DNA from: Methylotenera mobilis JLW8
GTDB lineage: Bacteria; Pseudomonadota; Gammaproteobacteria; Burkholderiales; Methylophilaceae
Assembly (NCBI RefSeq): GCF_000023705.1
Contig: NC_012968.1
Span: forward strand, 558,001 to 622,000
Direction: 5' to 3'
Length of the DNA: 64,000 nucleotides
Below are positions 1 to 9,981 of the stretch, piece by piece. Position numbers and translations under genes: made by a program. Numbering within the stretch: position 1 is the first letter of the stretch; each line of letters opens with the position of its first letter. Under the pieces are notes generated by a model. It was not told the DNA's origin. It worked only from the letters and a program-made list of their open reading frames with translations, and did no database searches.

Positions 1-220
1 GCATTTGCAAGGCCAAGATTCTTTGCTGTCTATCGTACAGATGCCAAAAGGCATCCCGGTAGCAACCTTTGCCATTGGTGATGCCGGTGCGGCTAATGCA
101 GGTTTATTTGCGGTATCTATCCTGGCTAATCAAGATGCGGCGTTGTCTGCTAAGTTGGCAGAGTTTCGTACCAAACAAACAGAAAAAGTATTTAACATGG
201 AGTTAAGCGACAAACCATGA
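1..220 (+). CDS. purE: PurE, N5-carboxyaminoimidazole ribonucleotide mutase (C-terminal part, cut by window start)
   Basis: Only the last ~72 codons are present and the gene runs off the left edge. The visible part ([20 protein letters not shown], then [12 protein letters not shown]) is the conserved PurE C-terminal region that lines the nucleotide site. PurE converts N5-CAIR to CAIR in cytosolic purine synthesis and acts directly after PurK. Its TGA overlaps the purK ATG (ATGA), so the two are translationally coupled. The leftmost start-like codon (TTG at 5) is internal, not a real start. Confidence 0.93.
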   Translation, partial: HLQGQDSLLSIVQMPKGIPVATFAIGDAGAANAGLFAVSILANQDAALSAKLAEFRTKQTEKVFNMELSDKP

Positions 221-1371
221 GTCAATCTTCTATGATTCTTCCACCAGCGATGCTGGGTATGTTGGGTGGCGGTCAATTGGGCCGTTTTTTTGTGATTGCA
301 GCCCATGAAATGGGTTATAAAGTCACGGTGCTAGATCCTGATCAGAACAGCCCTGCCGGCAAAATTGCTGATGTACATATTTGTGCCAAGTACGATGATG
401 CCGCCGCATTGAAACAAATAGCAGAAACTTGCCAAGCAATTACCACGGAATTTGAAAACGTGCCTGCAGCAACATTAAAGACGTTGGCACAGTCGGTACC
501 GGTGCGTCCGTCTGCTGATGCGGTGGCTATTGCGCAGCATCGCGTGAGCGAAAAGAATTTCCTGAAAGAAGCTGGCTTGCCAGTGGCGCCTTATGCAGTG
601 ATTGATGCTGAGTCGGACTTGCCTGCGGATGATAGTGAGATTTATCCCGCTATCCTGAAAGTGGCTAGATTTGGTTACGATGGCAAAGGTCAGGCGCGTG
701 TTACTAACTTGAGCGAAGCTAAAGCGGCTTTTGCTGCATTCTCAGAAGAAGAATGTGTGCTGGAAAAAATGCTGAAGCTGGATTATGAAGTTTCTGTTGT
801 GCTGGCGCGCGATGTGAATGGACATGTTGCCACTTTCCCAACGGCTGAAAATAGTCATTTGAATGGTATTTTGGATGTCTCTATCGTGCCGGCGCGTGGT
901 AGTGATGCGGTAAATCACCAAGCACAAAAGTTGGCAATCAGTGTGGCTGAGAAGCTGCAATACACTGGCGTGCTGGGTGTGGAGTTCTTTGTGTGTGATG
1001 GCGAGTTGTTGGTGAATGAAATTGCACCGCGTCCACATAACTCAGGTCACTACACCTTGGATGCTTGTATTACTAATCAGTTTGAGCAGCAAGTGCGAGT
1101 GATGACAGGCTTGCCACTGGGTAGTAGCCGTCAGCACAGCCCTGCTGTGATGGTAAATCTGTTAGGTGACATTTGGCCAAATGAGGCGCCACAGATTGAG
1201 CCAGCTTGGCAGTTAGTGCTAGGGTTGCCTAGTCTTAAAATGCACCTGTATGGTAAAGCCGAAGCACGTGCTGGCAGGAAAATGGGGCATTTCACTGTGC
1301 TGAGCACAAGTCGCGATGATGCAATTAAACTGGCAATGCAAGTGCGTAGCGAACTCAAGGTTGGCGAGTAA
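217..1371 (+). CDS. purK: PurK, N5-carboxyaminoimidazole ribonucleotide synthase
   Basis: This 384-residue ATP-grasp enzyme makes N5-CAIR from AIR, ATP and bicarbonate. The N-terminal Rossmann-like part has the LGGGQLGR motif (about residue 16) and the EFENVP motif typical of PurK. The ATP-grasp core contains the [14 protein letters not shown] segment, and [14 protein letters not shown] is the conserved catalytic/metal region. Length matches the family. The start is the ATG overlapping the purE stop. A strong terminator follows, so purEK closes its operon here. Confidence 0.97.
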   Translation: MSQSSMILPPAMLGMLGGGQLGRFFVIAAHEMGYKVTVLDPDQNSPAGKIADVHICAKYDDAAALKQIAETCQAITTEFENVPAATLKTLAQSVPVRPSADAVAIAQHRVSEKNFLKEAGLPVAPYAVIDAESDLPADDSEIYPAILKVARFGYDGKGQARVTNLSEAKAAFAAFSEEECVLEKMLKLDYEVSVVLARDVNGHVATFPTAENSHLNGILDVSIVPARGSDAVNHQAQKLAISVAEKLQYTGVLGVEFFVCDGELLVNEIAPRPHNSGHYTLDACITNQFEQQVRVMTGLPLGSSRQHSPAVMVNLLGDIWPNEAPQIEPAWQLVLGLPSLKMHLYGKAEARAGRKMGHFTVLSTSRDDAIKLAMQVRSELKVGE

Positions 1372-1391
1372 ATATCGGTAATAGTCTACAG

Positions 1392-1422
1392 GGCCTGGTC
1401 ATGATGTGACTAGGCCTTTTTT
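1392..1422 (+). terminator. Rho-independent terminator after purK
   Basis: A 10-bp stem (GGCCTGGTCA / TGACTAGGCC, one G-U pair) with a 5-nt loop is followed by six T. It lies 20 nt after the purK stop. Confidence 0.85.
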
Positions 1423-1449
1423 ATTTGTTTCAAGATTTTTATTAATAAT

Positions 1450-1470
1450 TTGGTACTATTTGTGTACCAA
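1450..1470. promoter_or_regulatory. Perfect inverted repeat upstream of the prohibitin-like gene
   Basis: TTGGTAC and GTACCAA are perfect 7-bp arms separated by 7 nt and end 23 nt before the ATG at 1494. The centre-to-centre spacing of the arms (14 bp) is longer than one helical turn, and the loop is not followed by T, so an operator is at least as likely as a hairpin. The protein that would bind is unknown. Confidence 0.5.
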
Positions 1471-1493
1471 TAACTTAAAAATAGGGAGACATT

Positions 1494-2330
1494 ATGGCTA
1501 TACTCAATACCCCTTCAGCGCAGTCTCAATCGGGTGCTATTAAGATAATTAAATACATAGCGATATTGATTGCGGCATTTATCCTGATCTCTTGGCTGAA
1601 CCCATTTGTAGTGATCAATGCTGGCAATCGCGGTGTAATTACGACTTTTGGTAAGGTCAATCCTCGTGTGTTGGAAGAAGGCTTGCATTTTCGCATTCCA
1701 ATCGTGCAGCAGGTAGCTGAAATTAATGTGCAGATACAAAAGGGCGAGGGTGATGGCGATGCTGCATCGCGTGACCTGCAACAAGTGCATGCCAAAATTG
1801 CGTTGAACTATCACTTAATTCCGGACCGCGTGGCAGAAACTTATCAGTCGATTGGTGATTTGAACTCTGTAGGTGATCGTATCATTATCCCTGCGGTGCA
1901 AGAGGCAACAAAAGCCACTACCGCTAAATACACAGCAGAAGAACTGATCAGCAAGCGCCCGGAAGTGCGCGACCAGATCAGTCAGTTTATGCGTGACCGG
2001 CTGTTGCGTCACGGTATTCAGATTGATGAGTTCAGTATCGTCAATTTCCGATTCTCCGAAAGCTTTAATCAGGCCATTGAAGCCAAGACTACCGCCGAGC
2101 AATTGAAGCTGAAAGCTGAGCGCGATCTTGAGAGGATACGCGTAGAGGCTGAACAAAAAATCGCATCAGCCAAAGCGGAAGCGGAGTCGCTACGCTTGCA
2201 GAAACAAGAGATCACACCGGATTTGCTGAAATTGCGCGAGATCGAAAATCAGCGCGTAGCGCTAGAAAAATGGGATGGTCGTTTGCCCCAGGTCACAGGT
2301 GGCTCGGTGCCGCTAATCAATATTAAGTAG
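1494..2330 (+). CDS. Prohibitin-family SPFH/band 7 membrane protein
   Basis: This 278-residue protein has one N-terminal membrane anchor (about residues 18-40, IIKYIAILIAAFILISWL). An SPFH/band 7 domain follows (about 42-210; FVVINAGNRGVITTFGKV and LEEGLHFRIP), then a charged coiled coil (about 205-245). The NRGV...G....EGLHFRIP pattern is that of bacterial prohibitin homologues rather than HflC/HflK. Such proteins form ring scaffolds in the inner membrane and often restrain AAA proteases. AGGGAG at 1483-1488 is a well-placed ribosome site. It appears to be a single gene with its own upstream inverted repeat. The precise role is unknown. Confidence 0.85.
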   Translation: MAILNTPSAQSQSGAIKIIKYIAILIAAFILISWLNPFVVINAGNRGVITTFGKVNPRVLEEGLHFRIPIVQQVAEINVQIQKGEGDGDAASRDLQQVHAKIALNYHLIPDRVAETYQSIGDLNSVGDRIIIPAVQEATKATTAKYTAEELISKRPEVRDQISQFMRDRLLRHGIQIDEFSIVNFRFSESFNQAIEAKTTAEQLKLKAERDLERIRVEAEQKIASAKAEAESLRLQKQEITPDLLKLREIENQRVALEKWDGRLPQVTGGSVPLINIK

Positions 2331-2357
2331 GTGAGGCATTAATTCGAGAGGTGCATA

Positions 2358-2807
2358 TTGAAACTTACAGTGTTTCGTACGTTAATCATTTTGCTACTGT
2401 GCGGTCTTTATTGGGCTATATCAGTTAAGTCGCCTTATCTCGAGCCTGGTGTTGATAGCTACAATGACATGCTGGGTTTACTAGGGGAGCCTCTGTCAAA
2501 AGTGGCTACGCCTGATGGTTATAACTACTTATATGATGGCATCATTGTGAATATCAGTGGGCCAGATCAGGCGACGATTTTGAGCGTTACTTATGTTAAG
2601 CCCAATATTTACAATAGATATTTGCATCCTGATGTTGGTTTAACTGCTGCTCAAATCAAAGAAAATATAAGTGATTATTACGAGCATAAAGAAGCTGCTT
2701 ACTATTTCATCGCTGATTATGAAAGATCGGTAATTTTTTGGTTTGATAACAATCAGTGCGTTGTTAAATATGTGCAAGCGCGCAAAGGCAACTTGAAGCG
2801 TATTTAG
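2358..2807 (+). CDS. Hypothetical exported or membrane-anchored protein
   Basis: This 149-residue protein starts at TTG (2358), preceded by GAGAGGTG at 2346-2353. The first ~22 residues (KLTVFRTLIILLLCGLYWAI) form a signal anchor or signal peptide. The remainder is a small globular domain rich in Tyr and Asp (DGYNYLYDG, YYFIADYERSVIFWFDNNQC), presumably periplasmic. I recognise no family. It lies 27 nt after the prohibitin gene and is probably co-transcribed with it, with a terminator downstream. Confidence 0.6.
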   Translation: MKLTVFRTLIILLLCGLYWAISVKSPYLEPGVDSYNDMLGLLGEPLSKVATPDGYNYLYDGIIVNISGPDQATILSVTYVKPNIYNRYLHPDVGLTAAQIKENISDYYEHKEAAYYFIADYERSVIFWFDNNQCVVKYVQARKGNLKRI

Positions 2808-2874
2808 TTGTAGAGTATTAATCTGGAATCTATGGACAATAAACAAGCAGAGCTAATAAAGAACTGAACCAAAT

Positions 2875-2903
2875 AAAAAAGCCGAACTAGGTTCGGCTTT
2901 TTT
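2875..2903. terminator. Bidirectional terminator between the exported protein gene and rpsT
   Basis: A 7-bp GC-rich stem (GCCGAAC / GTTCGGC, 3-nt loop) is flanked by six A on one side and six T on the other. It therefore works for both convergent genes. Confidence 0.9.
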
Positions 2904-2946
2904 ATTGATTTAATTACGACGCAAGTAAAAACACTTGCGAGGTTAA

Positions 2947-3210
2947 TTATGCCATCGCTTTAATCGCAGCGTTTAAGCGGCTTTTATGACGTGAGGCTTT
3001 GTTTTTGTGAATGATGTTTTTGTCCGCAATGCGGTCAATCACGCTTACATTCTCTGAGTACGCAGCAGTAGCTGCAGCTTTATCGCCAGCTTCTACAGCT
3101 TTAATGATTTTTTTAATTGCTGTGCGCAAAGTAGAACGCAAGCTTGCATTGTGAGCGCGTTGCTTAACTGCTTGACGAGCACGTTTTCTTGCTTGTGCGG
3201 TATTTGCCAT
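2947..3210 (-). CDS. rpsT: 30S ribosomal protein S20
   Basis: This 87-residue, very basic protein opens [20 protein letters not shown] and ends [14 protein letters not shown]. Both are diagnostic of S20, a primary 16S rRNA-binding protein of the small subunit. Length is normal. AGGAAA lies 6-7 nt before the ATG. The gene is transcribed divergently from murJ, an arrangement common in Proteobacteria, and has a clear sigma70 promoter at 3252-3279. Confidence 0.97.
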   Translation of the reverse strand: MANTAQARKRARQAVKQRAHNASLRSTLRTAIKKIIKAVEAGDKAAATAAYSENVSVIDRIADKNIIHKNKASRHKSRLNAAIKAMA

Positions 3211-3251
3211 CTGTTTTTCCTAAAAAAGCTATTCAAAATTCGAAGCCCGTA

Positions 3252-3279
3252 ATCATAGCATTTTATAAATATATTGCAA
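3252..3279 (-). promoter_or_regulatory. Sigma70 promoter of rpsT
   Basis: Reading the minus strand, TTGCAA (3279-3274), a 16-bp AT-rich spacer and TATGAT (3257-3252) place the transcript start about 35 nt before rpsT. Strong agreement with consensus suits a ribosomal protein gene. Confidence 0.65.
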
Positions 3280-3393
3280 GTTAAAATGATGCAAATATAT
3301 TTGTAAATAATACCTAGTGACTATTGGCGTGTTAAAATTACGCAATATGTTGTTAATGCTATACTTTTCTTCACTACATTATAACGATAAAGC

Positions 3394-4938
3394 ATGAATT
3401 TACTCAACGCGCTGGCTAAAGTCGGCAGCATGACTTTTGTTTCGCGTATTTTGGGCTTCGTGCGCGATACGCTGATTGCACGGGTGTTTGGTGCAGGTAT
3501 GCTGAGCGACGCTTTTATTGTTGCGTTTAAAATCCCTAATTTATTGCGCAGAATTTCTGCCGAAGGTGCTTTCAGTCAAGCGTTTGTGCCTATTTTGTCT
3601 GAATATAAAAGCCAGCGCGGTTTTGATGAAACACATCATTTAATCAATCGGGTTGCTACTTGGTTAGGCCTGATTTTGGTGGTGGTGACAATTATCGGTA
3701 TGTTGGCAGCGCCATGGATTGTTAGCTTGGTTGCACCCGGTTTTAGGGGCGATGCAACGAAAATGCAGCTAACTGTGGAGCTGCTGCGTATTACTTTCCC
3801 TTATATCTTCTTTATTTCTTTAGTCTCCATGGCTGGCGGGGTGCTGAATACCTACAATAAGTTTGGGGTGCCTGCCTTTACACCGGTATGGCTCAACGTG
3901 GCGATGATTGTGGCTATCCTCTGGTTTGCGCCATATTTTGATGAACCGATTAAAGTGTTGGCTTGGGCGGTATTTTTCGGTGGGTTCTTACAGCTGGCAT
4001 TTCAGGTACCATTTTTAAAGCAGATTGGCCTGTTGCCTAGATTAGATTTTAAAGCGGATGATGACGGTGTCTGGCGCATACTTAAGTTAATGGGGCCTGC
4101 GGTGCTGGGGGTGTCTGTGGCGCAGATTTCACTTATTCTTAATACTATTTTTGCTTCATTTTTAAATACAGGCAGTGTGAGCTGGCTGTATTACGCAGAC
4201 CGTTTGATGGAGTTTCCAACCGGCGTTCTTGGTGTGGCGCTGGGTACCATCTTGTTACCTAGTTTATCTAAGGCTTATGCGGGTAAGGATGATAGCGAGT
4301 ACTCGCAATTGTTGGATTGGGGTTTGCGTTTAACCTTTATTTTGGCGGCACCTGCAGCTGTGGCATTAGCAGTGTTGGCCACGCCTTTGGTCGCTACTTT
4401 ATTTAACTATGGAAAATTTACTCCATTAGATGTGCTGATGACGCAGCAAGCTTTGATCGCTTATAGCGTGGGCTTACTTGGCCTGATTCTGGTTAAAATT
4501 CTGGCGCCGGGGTTTTATGCGCGGCAAAACATTAAAACGCCAGTCAAGATTGCGGTGTTTACCTTGGTGATGACGCAGTTAATGAATCTGGTTTTTGTGT
4601 TTGTACTGAATTTGCAGCATGTAGGCTTGGCCCTAGCCATTGGTGTGGGTGCCTGTCTTAATGCTAGCCTGTTGTATCACCACTTGCGTAAGGCGCATAT
4701 CTTTCATCCGCAAACGGGCTGGCTGCGTTTTATGCTTAAACTGGCGCTTGCGCTAGCCGTGATGGGGGTGGTGCTGCACTTTGCGATGGGCGAGGCCAGT
4801 GTATGGCTAGAGTTGAATTTGATGCGCCGTTTAGCCTATTTAAGTGGCTTGGTGGTGCTGGGGGCTGTAAGTTATTTTGCCATGCTCTTGCTGTTAGGGT
4901 TTAGATCGCGTGACTATATGCGTAGAGTAAGTCGCTAA
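3394..4938 (+). CDS. murJ: MurJ lipid II flippase
   Basis: This 514-residue polytopic membrane protein of the MOP/MviN family moves lipid II across the inner membrane for peptidoglycan synthesis. The N-terminus [20 protein letters not shown] and [14 protein letters not shown] match the MurJ signature, and [15 protein letters not shown] carries the conserved Asp and Arg of the central cavity. About 14 membrane segments are visible across the full length. The ATG at 3394 has little upstream ribosome-binding sequence but starts the canonical MurJ N-terminus. A TATACT at 3360-3365 may be its -10. The stop abuts ribF, so both are co-transcribed. Confidence 0.96.
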   Translation: MNLLNALAKVGSMTFVSRILGFVRDTLIARVFGAGMLSDAFIVAFKIPNLLRRISAEGAFSQAFVPILSEYKSQRGFDETHHLINRVATWLGLILVVVTIIGMLAAPWIVSLVAPGFRGDATKMQLTVELLRITFPYIFFISLVSMAGGVLNTYNKFGVPAFTPVWLNVAMIVAILWFAPYFDEPIKVLAWAVFFGGFLQLAFQVPFLKQIGLLPRLDFKADDDGVWRILKLMGPAVLGVSVAQISLILNTIFASFLNTGSVSWLYYADRLMEFPTGVLGVALGTILLPSLSKAYAGKDDSEYSQLLDWGLRLTFILAAPAAVALAVLATPLVATLFNYGKFTPLDVLMTQQALIAYSVGLLGLILVKILAPGFYARQNIKTPVKIAVFTLVMTQLMNLVFVFVLNLQHVGLALAIGVGACLNASLLYHHLRKAHIFHPQTGWLRFMLKLALALAVMGVVLHFAMGEASVWLELNLMRRLAYLSGLVVLGAVSYFAMLLLLGFRSRDYMRRVSR

Positions 4939-5853
4939 ATGCAAATTTTTAGACACATTCCTACCAGTTTGCAGCAGCCGTGTGCCTTGGCAATAGGTAA
5001 CTTTGACGGCATGCATTTAGGGCATCAGGCGTTATTGGCACAACTTAAGCAGACGGCGCAGGCGGTAAACTTAGAGGCGGCAGTAATGACGTTTGAGCCG
5101 CACCCACGAGAGTTTTTTACACCAGAAAGTGCGCCAGCACGGCTGTGCTCTATGCGTGAAAAGTTGGAGTACTTTGCGCAAGCTGGGGTAGAGCGCGTGT
5201 ATGTGTGTAGGTTTAACCAGCGATTTGCTAAGGTGACGGCCGAGGCTTTCATGCATGAGCTATTGCGTAATGCCGTGAACGCGCAGGCCGTTTTGGTGGG
5301 CGAGGATTTCCGCTTTGGTGCCAAGCGTGCCGGTTCTGTTAATGATTTTGTCGCAGCAGGGTTTAAGTTGGTGAGTTTGCCTCAGGTAGATCTGGGTAGT
5401 GAGCGGGTTTCCAGTACCCGAGTGCGCTCGGCCTTGGATGAAGGACGTTTGCAAGAAGCTGCATTGCTGCTGGGTAGAGGTTACAGTATTAGCGGTAAGG
5501 TGGTGCACGGTGCAAAGCGTGGACGTCAGCTTGGTTTTCCTACTGCTAATGTACATATGCGGCATGAGCGCCCTGCGTTAAAAGGGGTGTATGCAGTAAA
5601 ATTAGACGGTTTAAACGCCGTGGCAAATTTAGGAGTACGCCCGACTATTGCCGGTGTGCCTAAGCTGTCATTGGAAGTGCATGTCCTTGATTTTAATGGT
5701 AACTTGTACGATAAGCATGTGCATGTAGAGTTTTTGCAAAAAATTAGGAATGAAATGAAGTTTGATGGTTTGGATGCGTTGAAAGCGCAAATTGCAATTG
5801 ATGTAGAATTAGCAAGAAAGTTTTTTGGGGCGCTTACTCCCGCAGAGCGGTAA
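4939..5853 (+). CDS. ribF: RibF, bifunctional riboflavin kinase / FAD synthetase
   Basis: This 304-residue cytosolic enzyme makes FMN from riboflavin and then FAD. The N-terminal nucleotidyltransferase domain carries GNFDGMHLGH (about residue 21) and the SSTRVRSALDEGR motif (about 155). The C-terminal kinase domain carries the GRGYSISGKVVHGAKRGRQL segment and GFPTAN. It begins at the nucleotide after the murJ stop and is followed 133 nt later by ileS. The murJ-ribF-ileS-lspA order is conserved in Proteobacteria. Confidence 0.97.
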   Translation: MQIFRHIPTSLQQPCALAIGNFDGMHLGHQALLAQLKQTAQAVNLEAAVMTFEPHPREFFTPESAPARLCSMREKLEYFAQAGVERVYVCRFNQRFAKVTAEAFMHELLRNAVNAQAVLVGEDFRFGAKRAGSVNDFVAAGFKLVSLPQVDLGSERVSSTRVRSALDEGRLQEAALLLGRGYSISGKVVHGAKRGRQLGFPTANVHMRHERPALKGVYAVKLDGLNAVANLGVRPTIAGVPKLSLEVHVLDFNGNLYDKHVHVEFLQKIRNEMKFDGLDALKAQIAIDVELARKFFGALTPAER

Positions 5854-5986
5854 ATATATCCGTTGATGGGGCGGCGCTGATTGAAATACCTTGATGGTAT
5901 GTCTGCAACTGGATTTCTGTGTTGTATTAATCAATGTAACGTTGGGCGAGCAGAAATGATGAATATGAAATGTGTTGAGATTTTAA

Positions 5987-8803
5987 ATGACTGAAGACAA
6001 TAAAGAGCAAAGCAAGTATAAATTAAACTTACCTGAGACTGCCTTTCCGATGCGCGGCGACTTGGCGAAGCGTGAACCGGCATGGCTAAAGTCATGGCAG
6101 GATAAAAAGCTATATACGCGTATTCGCAACGCACGTAAGGGCGCAAAAAAATTCATTTTGCATGACGGCCCGCCTTATGCCAATGGTGATATTCACATTG
6201 GGCATGCAGTGAATAAAATCTTAAAAGACATCATCGTTAAATCTAAAACATTTTCGGGCTTTGATGCACCTTATGTGCCGGGCTGGGATTGCCATGGCTT
6301 GCCGATTGAGTTGGTTGTAGAAAAAAATCACGGTAAAAATATAGACCCTGCACAGTTTCGTGAGTTGTGCCGTGCTTATGCTGCTGAGCAGGTAGAAAAG
6401 CAAAAGAAAGACTTCATCCGTTTGGGTGTGCAAGCAGATTGGGATAATCCGTATTTAACAATGGATTACCAAACCGAAGCTGACATAATGCGTGCTTTAG
6501 GTGACATTTATAAAAATGGCTACCTATATCAAGGCAGCAAACCTGTACATTGGTGTGTAGATTGCGGCTCTGCGTTGGCTGAAGCTGAGGTGGAGTACGA
6601 GGACGTCAACTCACCGGCGATTGATGTGGGCTTTAAAGTTGTAGACAATGCAGCATTGAGTAAAGCGTTTGGCGTTACGGTTGCAGGTGATGCCTATGCG
6701 GTGATTTGGACAACTACACCATGGACCTTGCCAGCCAACCAGGCGGTAAGCGTGCACCCTGAGCTGGATTATGACTTGATTCAAACCAGCAAAGGTTTGC
6801 TGATACTTGCCAATGCTTTAGCTACGGCAACATTAACGCGTTATGCAGAAGCCGATGCAAAGGTGCTGGCAACCTGTAAAGGCTTGGCATTAAAGTATCT
6901 TCAACTAGAGCACCCGTTTGACGCACGTCAGGTGCCAGTGATTACTGGTGAACACGTAACCACCGAGGCTGGTACCGGTTTGGTACATACGGCAGCTGCA
7001 CACGGTAATGATGACTGGCTGGTGATGCGTGCTAACTTCCCAGAACAAAAGCCTAGAGTTTTAATCGGTAGTGATGGCAAGTTCTTCAGCAGTGAGCTGG
7101 TGGAGTTCTCCGCCATTCGTGGTTTAACCAGACAGGATGCCAATAAAGTAATCTTGGCAAAAATGCAGGAGAGTGGTCACTTACTGGCGAGCGCACGTTT
7201 GAATCATAGCTTCCCACATTGCTGGCGCCATAAAACGCCACTGATGCAATTGGCGACCCACCAATGGTTTATTGGCATGAATGCGCAAGACATCAATGGT
7301 AAAGCATTGCGTGAGCATGCCAACAAAGCCGTAGACGAGACTGAGTTCTTCCCGAGCTGGGGCCGTGCACGCCTAGAGGCCATGATTAAAAATCGCCCGG
7401 ACTGGTGTGTGTCACGTCAACGTAACTGGGGCGTACCTATGCCATTGTTTGTGCATAAGGAAACAGGTGAGCCGCATCCAAAAACAGCAGAGCTGTTAGA
7501 GCAAGCTGCCTTACTCACGGAAAAAACCGGCGTAGAAGCTTGGTTTAGTTTAGATGGTACGGCGTTCTTGGCGCAACATGCGCCAGAGAATGCCGAGCAA
7601 TACAAGAAGGTGACTGATACCCTTGACGTGTGGTTTGATTCAGGCAGTACGCATGCTGCGGTGTTGAAGCGCCGCCCTGAGCTAGCCTTCCCTGCAGATT
7701 TGTATCTAGAGGGCTCAGACCAGCACCGCGGCTGGTTCCAGTCTAGCTTGCTGACCGGCTGTGCGATTGATGGTCATGCTCCGTATAAAGCATTGCTCAC
7801 GCATGGTTTTGTGGTGGATGGTAGCGGCCACAAAATGAGTAAATCTAAAGGTAATGTGGTTGCGCCACAAAAGGTGATGGATACCTACGGTGCAGATATC
7901 CTGCGTTTGTGGGTGGCCTCTACCGATTACTCAGGCGAGTTGACTATTTCTGATGAGATCTTGAAGCGTGTTGCTGAAAGTTATCGCCGCATTCGCAACA
8001 CTTTACGTTTCTTATTGGCGAACTTGGCTGACTTTGATGCAACCAAAGACTTGTTGCCAGTGAGCGAATGGTTAGAGATTGACCGTTATGCCTTGCATTT
8101 AACCGACAAGTTGCAAACTGGAATCTTGGCGGATTATGACCGTTATGAATTCCACTTGGCGGTACAGAAGTTTGTGAGTTTCTGTTCAGAGGATTTAGGC
8201 GGTTTCTATTTAGATATTCTAAAAGACCGTTTATACACTACGGGTGAAACTTCACATGCGCGCCGTGTTGCGCAAAGTACTTTGCATCACATTACCCACA
8301 CCATGATGCGTTTAATGGCACCGATTTTAAGTTTCACTGCAGATGAAATCTGGCAAACGCTAGGTTTAGATGCGGATAAAACGGTGTTTGAAGAGCTTTG
8401 GTATAGCTTGCCAGCGCATGGACTAAACGGCGCAGCGATTCAATCGTGGCAAACGGTGCTAGAAGTGCGTGCATTAGCAAATAAAGCGATAGAAGAAAAA
8501 CGTGCAGCTGGCCTAGTGGGCTCATCCTTGCAGTCTGAGTTGGATATTTACGCAGATGGCGCAACATTTGAGGCATTAAGTCGCTTGCAGGATGATTTAC
8601 GTTTTGTGCTGATTACATCACGTGCTTCACTGCACCAGCGTAGCGGTACGTTAGAAGTACAGGTTGCTCCAAGCGCACATACTAAATGCGACCGTTGCTG
8701 GCATTACCGTGCAGACGTGGGTGCCGATGCTGCGCATCCGCATATTTGCGGGCGCTGCGTAAGCAATTTGTTTGGCAAGGGTGAGGTGCGCTCACATGCG
8801 TAA
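5987..8803 (+). CDS. ileS: Isoleucyl-tRNA synthetase
   Basis: This 938-residue class I synthetase charges tRNA-Ile. HIGH is at residues 70-73 and KMSKS at about 616-620. The central editing domain ([13 protein letters not shown] onward) hydrolyses Val-tRNA. The C-terminus has the zinc-binding Cys pairs (CDRC near 901-904, then CGRC) of the bacterial long form. Length is normal. The ATG at 5987 gives the usual short leader before the PMRG.L motif. The last 8 nt overlap the lspA start. Confidence 0.98.
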   Translation: MTEDNKEQSKYKLNLPETAFPMRGDLAKREPAWLKSWQDKKLYTRIRNARKGAKKFILHDGPPYANGDIHIGHAVNKILKDIIVKSKTFSGFDAPYVPGWDCHGLPIELVVEKNHGKNIDPAQFRELCRAYAAEQVEKQKKDFIRLGVQADWDNPYLTMDYQTEADIMRALGDIYKNGYLYQGSKPVHWCVDCGSALAEAEVEYEDVNSPAIDVGFKVVDNAALSKAFGVTVAGDAYAVIWTTTPWTLPANQAVSVHPELDYDLIQTSKGLLILANALATATLTRYAEADAKVLATCKGLALKYLQLEHPFDARQVPVITGEHVTTEAGTGLVHTAAAHGNDDWLVMRANFPEQKPRVLIGSDGKFFSSELVEFSAIRGLTRQDANKVILAKMQESGHLLASARLNHSFPHCWRHKTPLMQLATHQWFIGMNAQDINGKALREHANKAVDETEFFPSWGRARLEAMIKNRPDWCVSRQRNWGVPMPLFVHKETGEPHPKTAELLEQAALLTEKTGVEAWFSLDGTAFLAQHAPENAEQYKKVTDTLDVWFDSGSTHAAVLKRRPELAFPADLYLEGSDQHRGWFQSSLLTGCAIDGHAPYKALLTHGFVVDGSGHKMSKSKGNVVAPQKVMDTYGADILRLWVASTDYSGELTISDEILKRVAESYRRIRNTLRFLLANLADFDATKDLLPVSEWLEIDRYALHLTDKLQTGILADYDRYEFHLAVQKFVSFCSEDLGGFYLDILKDRLYTTGETSHARRVAQSTLHHITHTMMRLMAPILSFTADEIWQTLGLDADKTVFEELWYSLPAHGLNGAAIQSWQTVLEVRALANKAIEEKRAAGLVGSSLQSELDIYADGATFEALSRLQDDLRFVLITSRASLHQRSGTLEVQVAPSAHTKCDRCWHYRADVGADAAHPHICGRCVSNLFGKGEVRSHA

Positions 8804-9257
8804 GTGGTTTGCGCTTAGCGCCATTGTGGTTGCGCTGGATTTATACACCAAGTATCTGATTCAGCAAGATTTTGTATATGGTGAGCATTTAACCATTACT
8901 GGCTTTTTTGATTTGGTACGTTTTCATAATGAAGGTGCAGCATTTAGCTTTTTAGCCAATGCTGGCGGTTGGCAGAAGTGGTTTTTCACTGCGGTGACTG
9001 CGGTTGCCGCCATTGTGATTAGCTATCTGATTAAAAAGCATCATCAAGAGAAACTATTTAGCCTAGGTTTGGCCTTAGTATTAGGCGGTGCGATCGGTAA
9101 TTTGTATGATCGCCTGACCTTGGGTTATGTCGTGGATTTTCTGTTTTTTCATATTGATCAGTTATATTGGCCGGCGTTTAACGTGGCTGATAGTGCAATA
9201 TGCGTTGGAGTTGGTTTGTTACTTGCGGATAGTTTCAAAAAGTCAAACGTAAGTTAA
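8796..9257 (+). CDS. lspA: Lipoprotein signal peptidase (SPase II)
   Basis: This 153-residue inner-membrane aspartyl peptidase cleaves prolipoproteins. Four membrane helices are visible. The catalytic aspartates lie in [15 protein letters not shown] and in FNVADSAI, and [12 protein letters not shown] is the family's third conserved box. The frame is open further upstream to a TTG at 8772, but MRKWFALS at 8796 gives the normal N-terminus and an 8-nt overlap with ileS, the usual coupling of these two genes. Several lipoproteins in this window are candidate substrates. Confidence 0.96.
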   Translation: MRKWFALSAIVVALDLYTKYLIQQDFVYGEHLTITGFFDLVRFHNEGAAFSFLANAGGWQKWFFTAVTAVAAIVISYLIKKHHQEKLFSLGLALVLGGAIGNLYDRLTLGYVVDFLFFHIDQLYWPAFNVADSAICVGVGLLLADSFKKSNVS

Positions 9258-9291
9258 TCAAGCGCATAGATATTTATCTCGGAACAACTGT

Positions 9292-9930
9292 ATGCCAGAT
9301 TGGAAAAAGCTTATAGAAGGCAAAATTGCAATAGCAAAGCGTGGTGCAAAGCCAAGCAAAGCTAATGCAAATGAGCGGATTCCAGCCGGGCAAACCGAGG
9401 TCAAAAACTTTCCGACTCTGGACTTGGGCATCCGTCCACAAGTGACCACCGACAACTGGAGCCTGCGTGTGTATGGTTTAGTAGAGCATGAGATCGACAT
9501 CAATTGGGCGCAATTTCAGGCCATGCCGCAAGTGACCGAAGTCTCAGATTTTCATTGTGTGACACGTTGGAGCCAATTGGATATGGATTGGCAGGGGGTG
9601 CCAGCCCGTGAGATTCTAGCGATGGCTGCGCCGCTGCCAGCCGCTAAACATGTCACTCTGCACGGTTATGATGGTTACACCACTAACTTACCTTTGGATG
9701 CGTTGCTGGATGATGATGTCATCATCGCTCATAGTGTGCTGGGTGGGCCTTTAACCGCAGCGCATGGGGGGCCAGTGCGCATAGTGGTACCTAAGCGTTA
9801 CGCCTGGAAAGGTGCTAAGTGGCTAAAAGCGATTGAGTTGCATGAGTTCGACCGCCCTGGGTTTTGGGAGGTGCGCGGTTACCATAATGAAGCTGATCCG
9901 TGGCGTGAGGAGCGCTTTAGCGACGACTAA
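9292..9930 (+). CDS. Sulfite-oxidase-like molybdopterin oxidoreductase, cytosolic
   Basis: This 212-residue protein is a single oxidoreductase molybdopterin-binding domain (sulfite oxidase/MsrP fold, COG2041). Cys89 in SDFHCVTRWS is the expected molybdenum ligand. GPVRIVVPKRYAWKGAKW and the C-terminal GFWEVRGYHNEADPW are typical of the 'sulfite oxidase-like' subfamily. There is no Tat or Sec signal, no dimerisation domain and no heme partner or msrQ next door, so it differs from periplasmic MsrP and SorA. Substrate is unknown. It stands 34 nt after lspA, convergent with regA. Confidence 0.82.
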   Translation: MPDWKKLIEGKIAIAKRGAKPSKANANERIPAGQTEVKNFPTLDLGIRPQVTTDNWSLRVYGLVEHEIDINWAQFQAMPQVTEVSDFHCVTRWSQLDMDWQGVPAREILAMAAPLPAAKHVTLHGYDGYTTNLPLDALLDDDVIIAHSVLGGPLTAAHGGPVRIVVPKRYAWKGAKWLKAIELHEFDRPGFWEVRGYHNEADPWREERFSDD

Positions 9931-9932
9931 AA

Positions 9933-9960
9933 GAGCATGTCCCCATGCTCGCCTCGTTTT
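9933..9960 (+). terminator. Weak terminator or hairpin after the molybdoprotein gene
   Basis: GAGCATG / CATGCTC is a perfect 7-bp stem with a 4-nt loop. Six nt later come only four T, so termination efficiency is uncertain. It sits between the convergent molybdoprotein and regA genes. Confidence 0.5.
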
Positions 9961-9981
9961 CCTAGCAAGTGCGGGATGCGA

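Noticed and set aside
5854-5986. Possible T-box or other riboswitch ahead of ileS
   Set aside because: No specifier stem, T-box sequence or terminator/antiterminator is visible; only a short ATACC/GGTAT hairpin.
8772-8795. Upstream TTG start for lspA
   Set aside because: The added eight residues are not part of the family and the ATG at 8796 gives the standard overlap with ileS.
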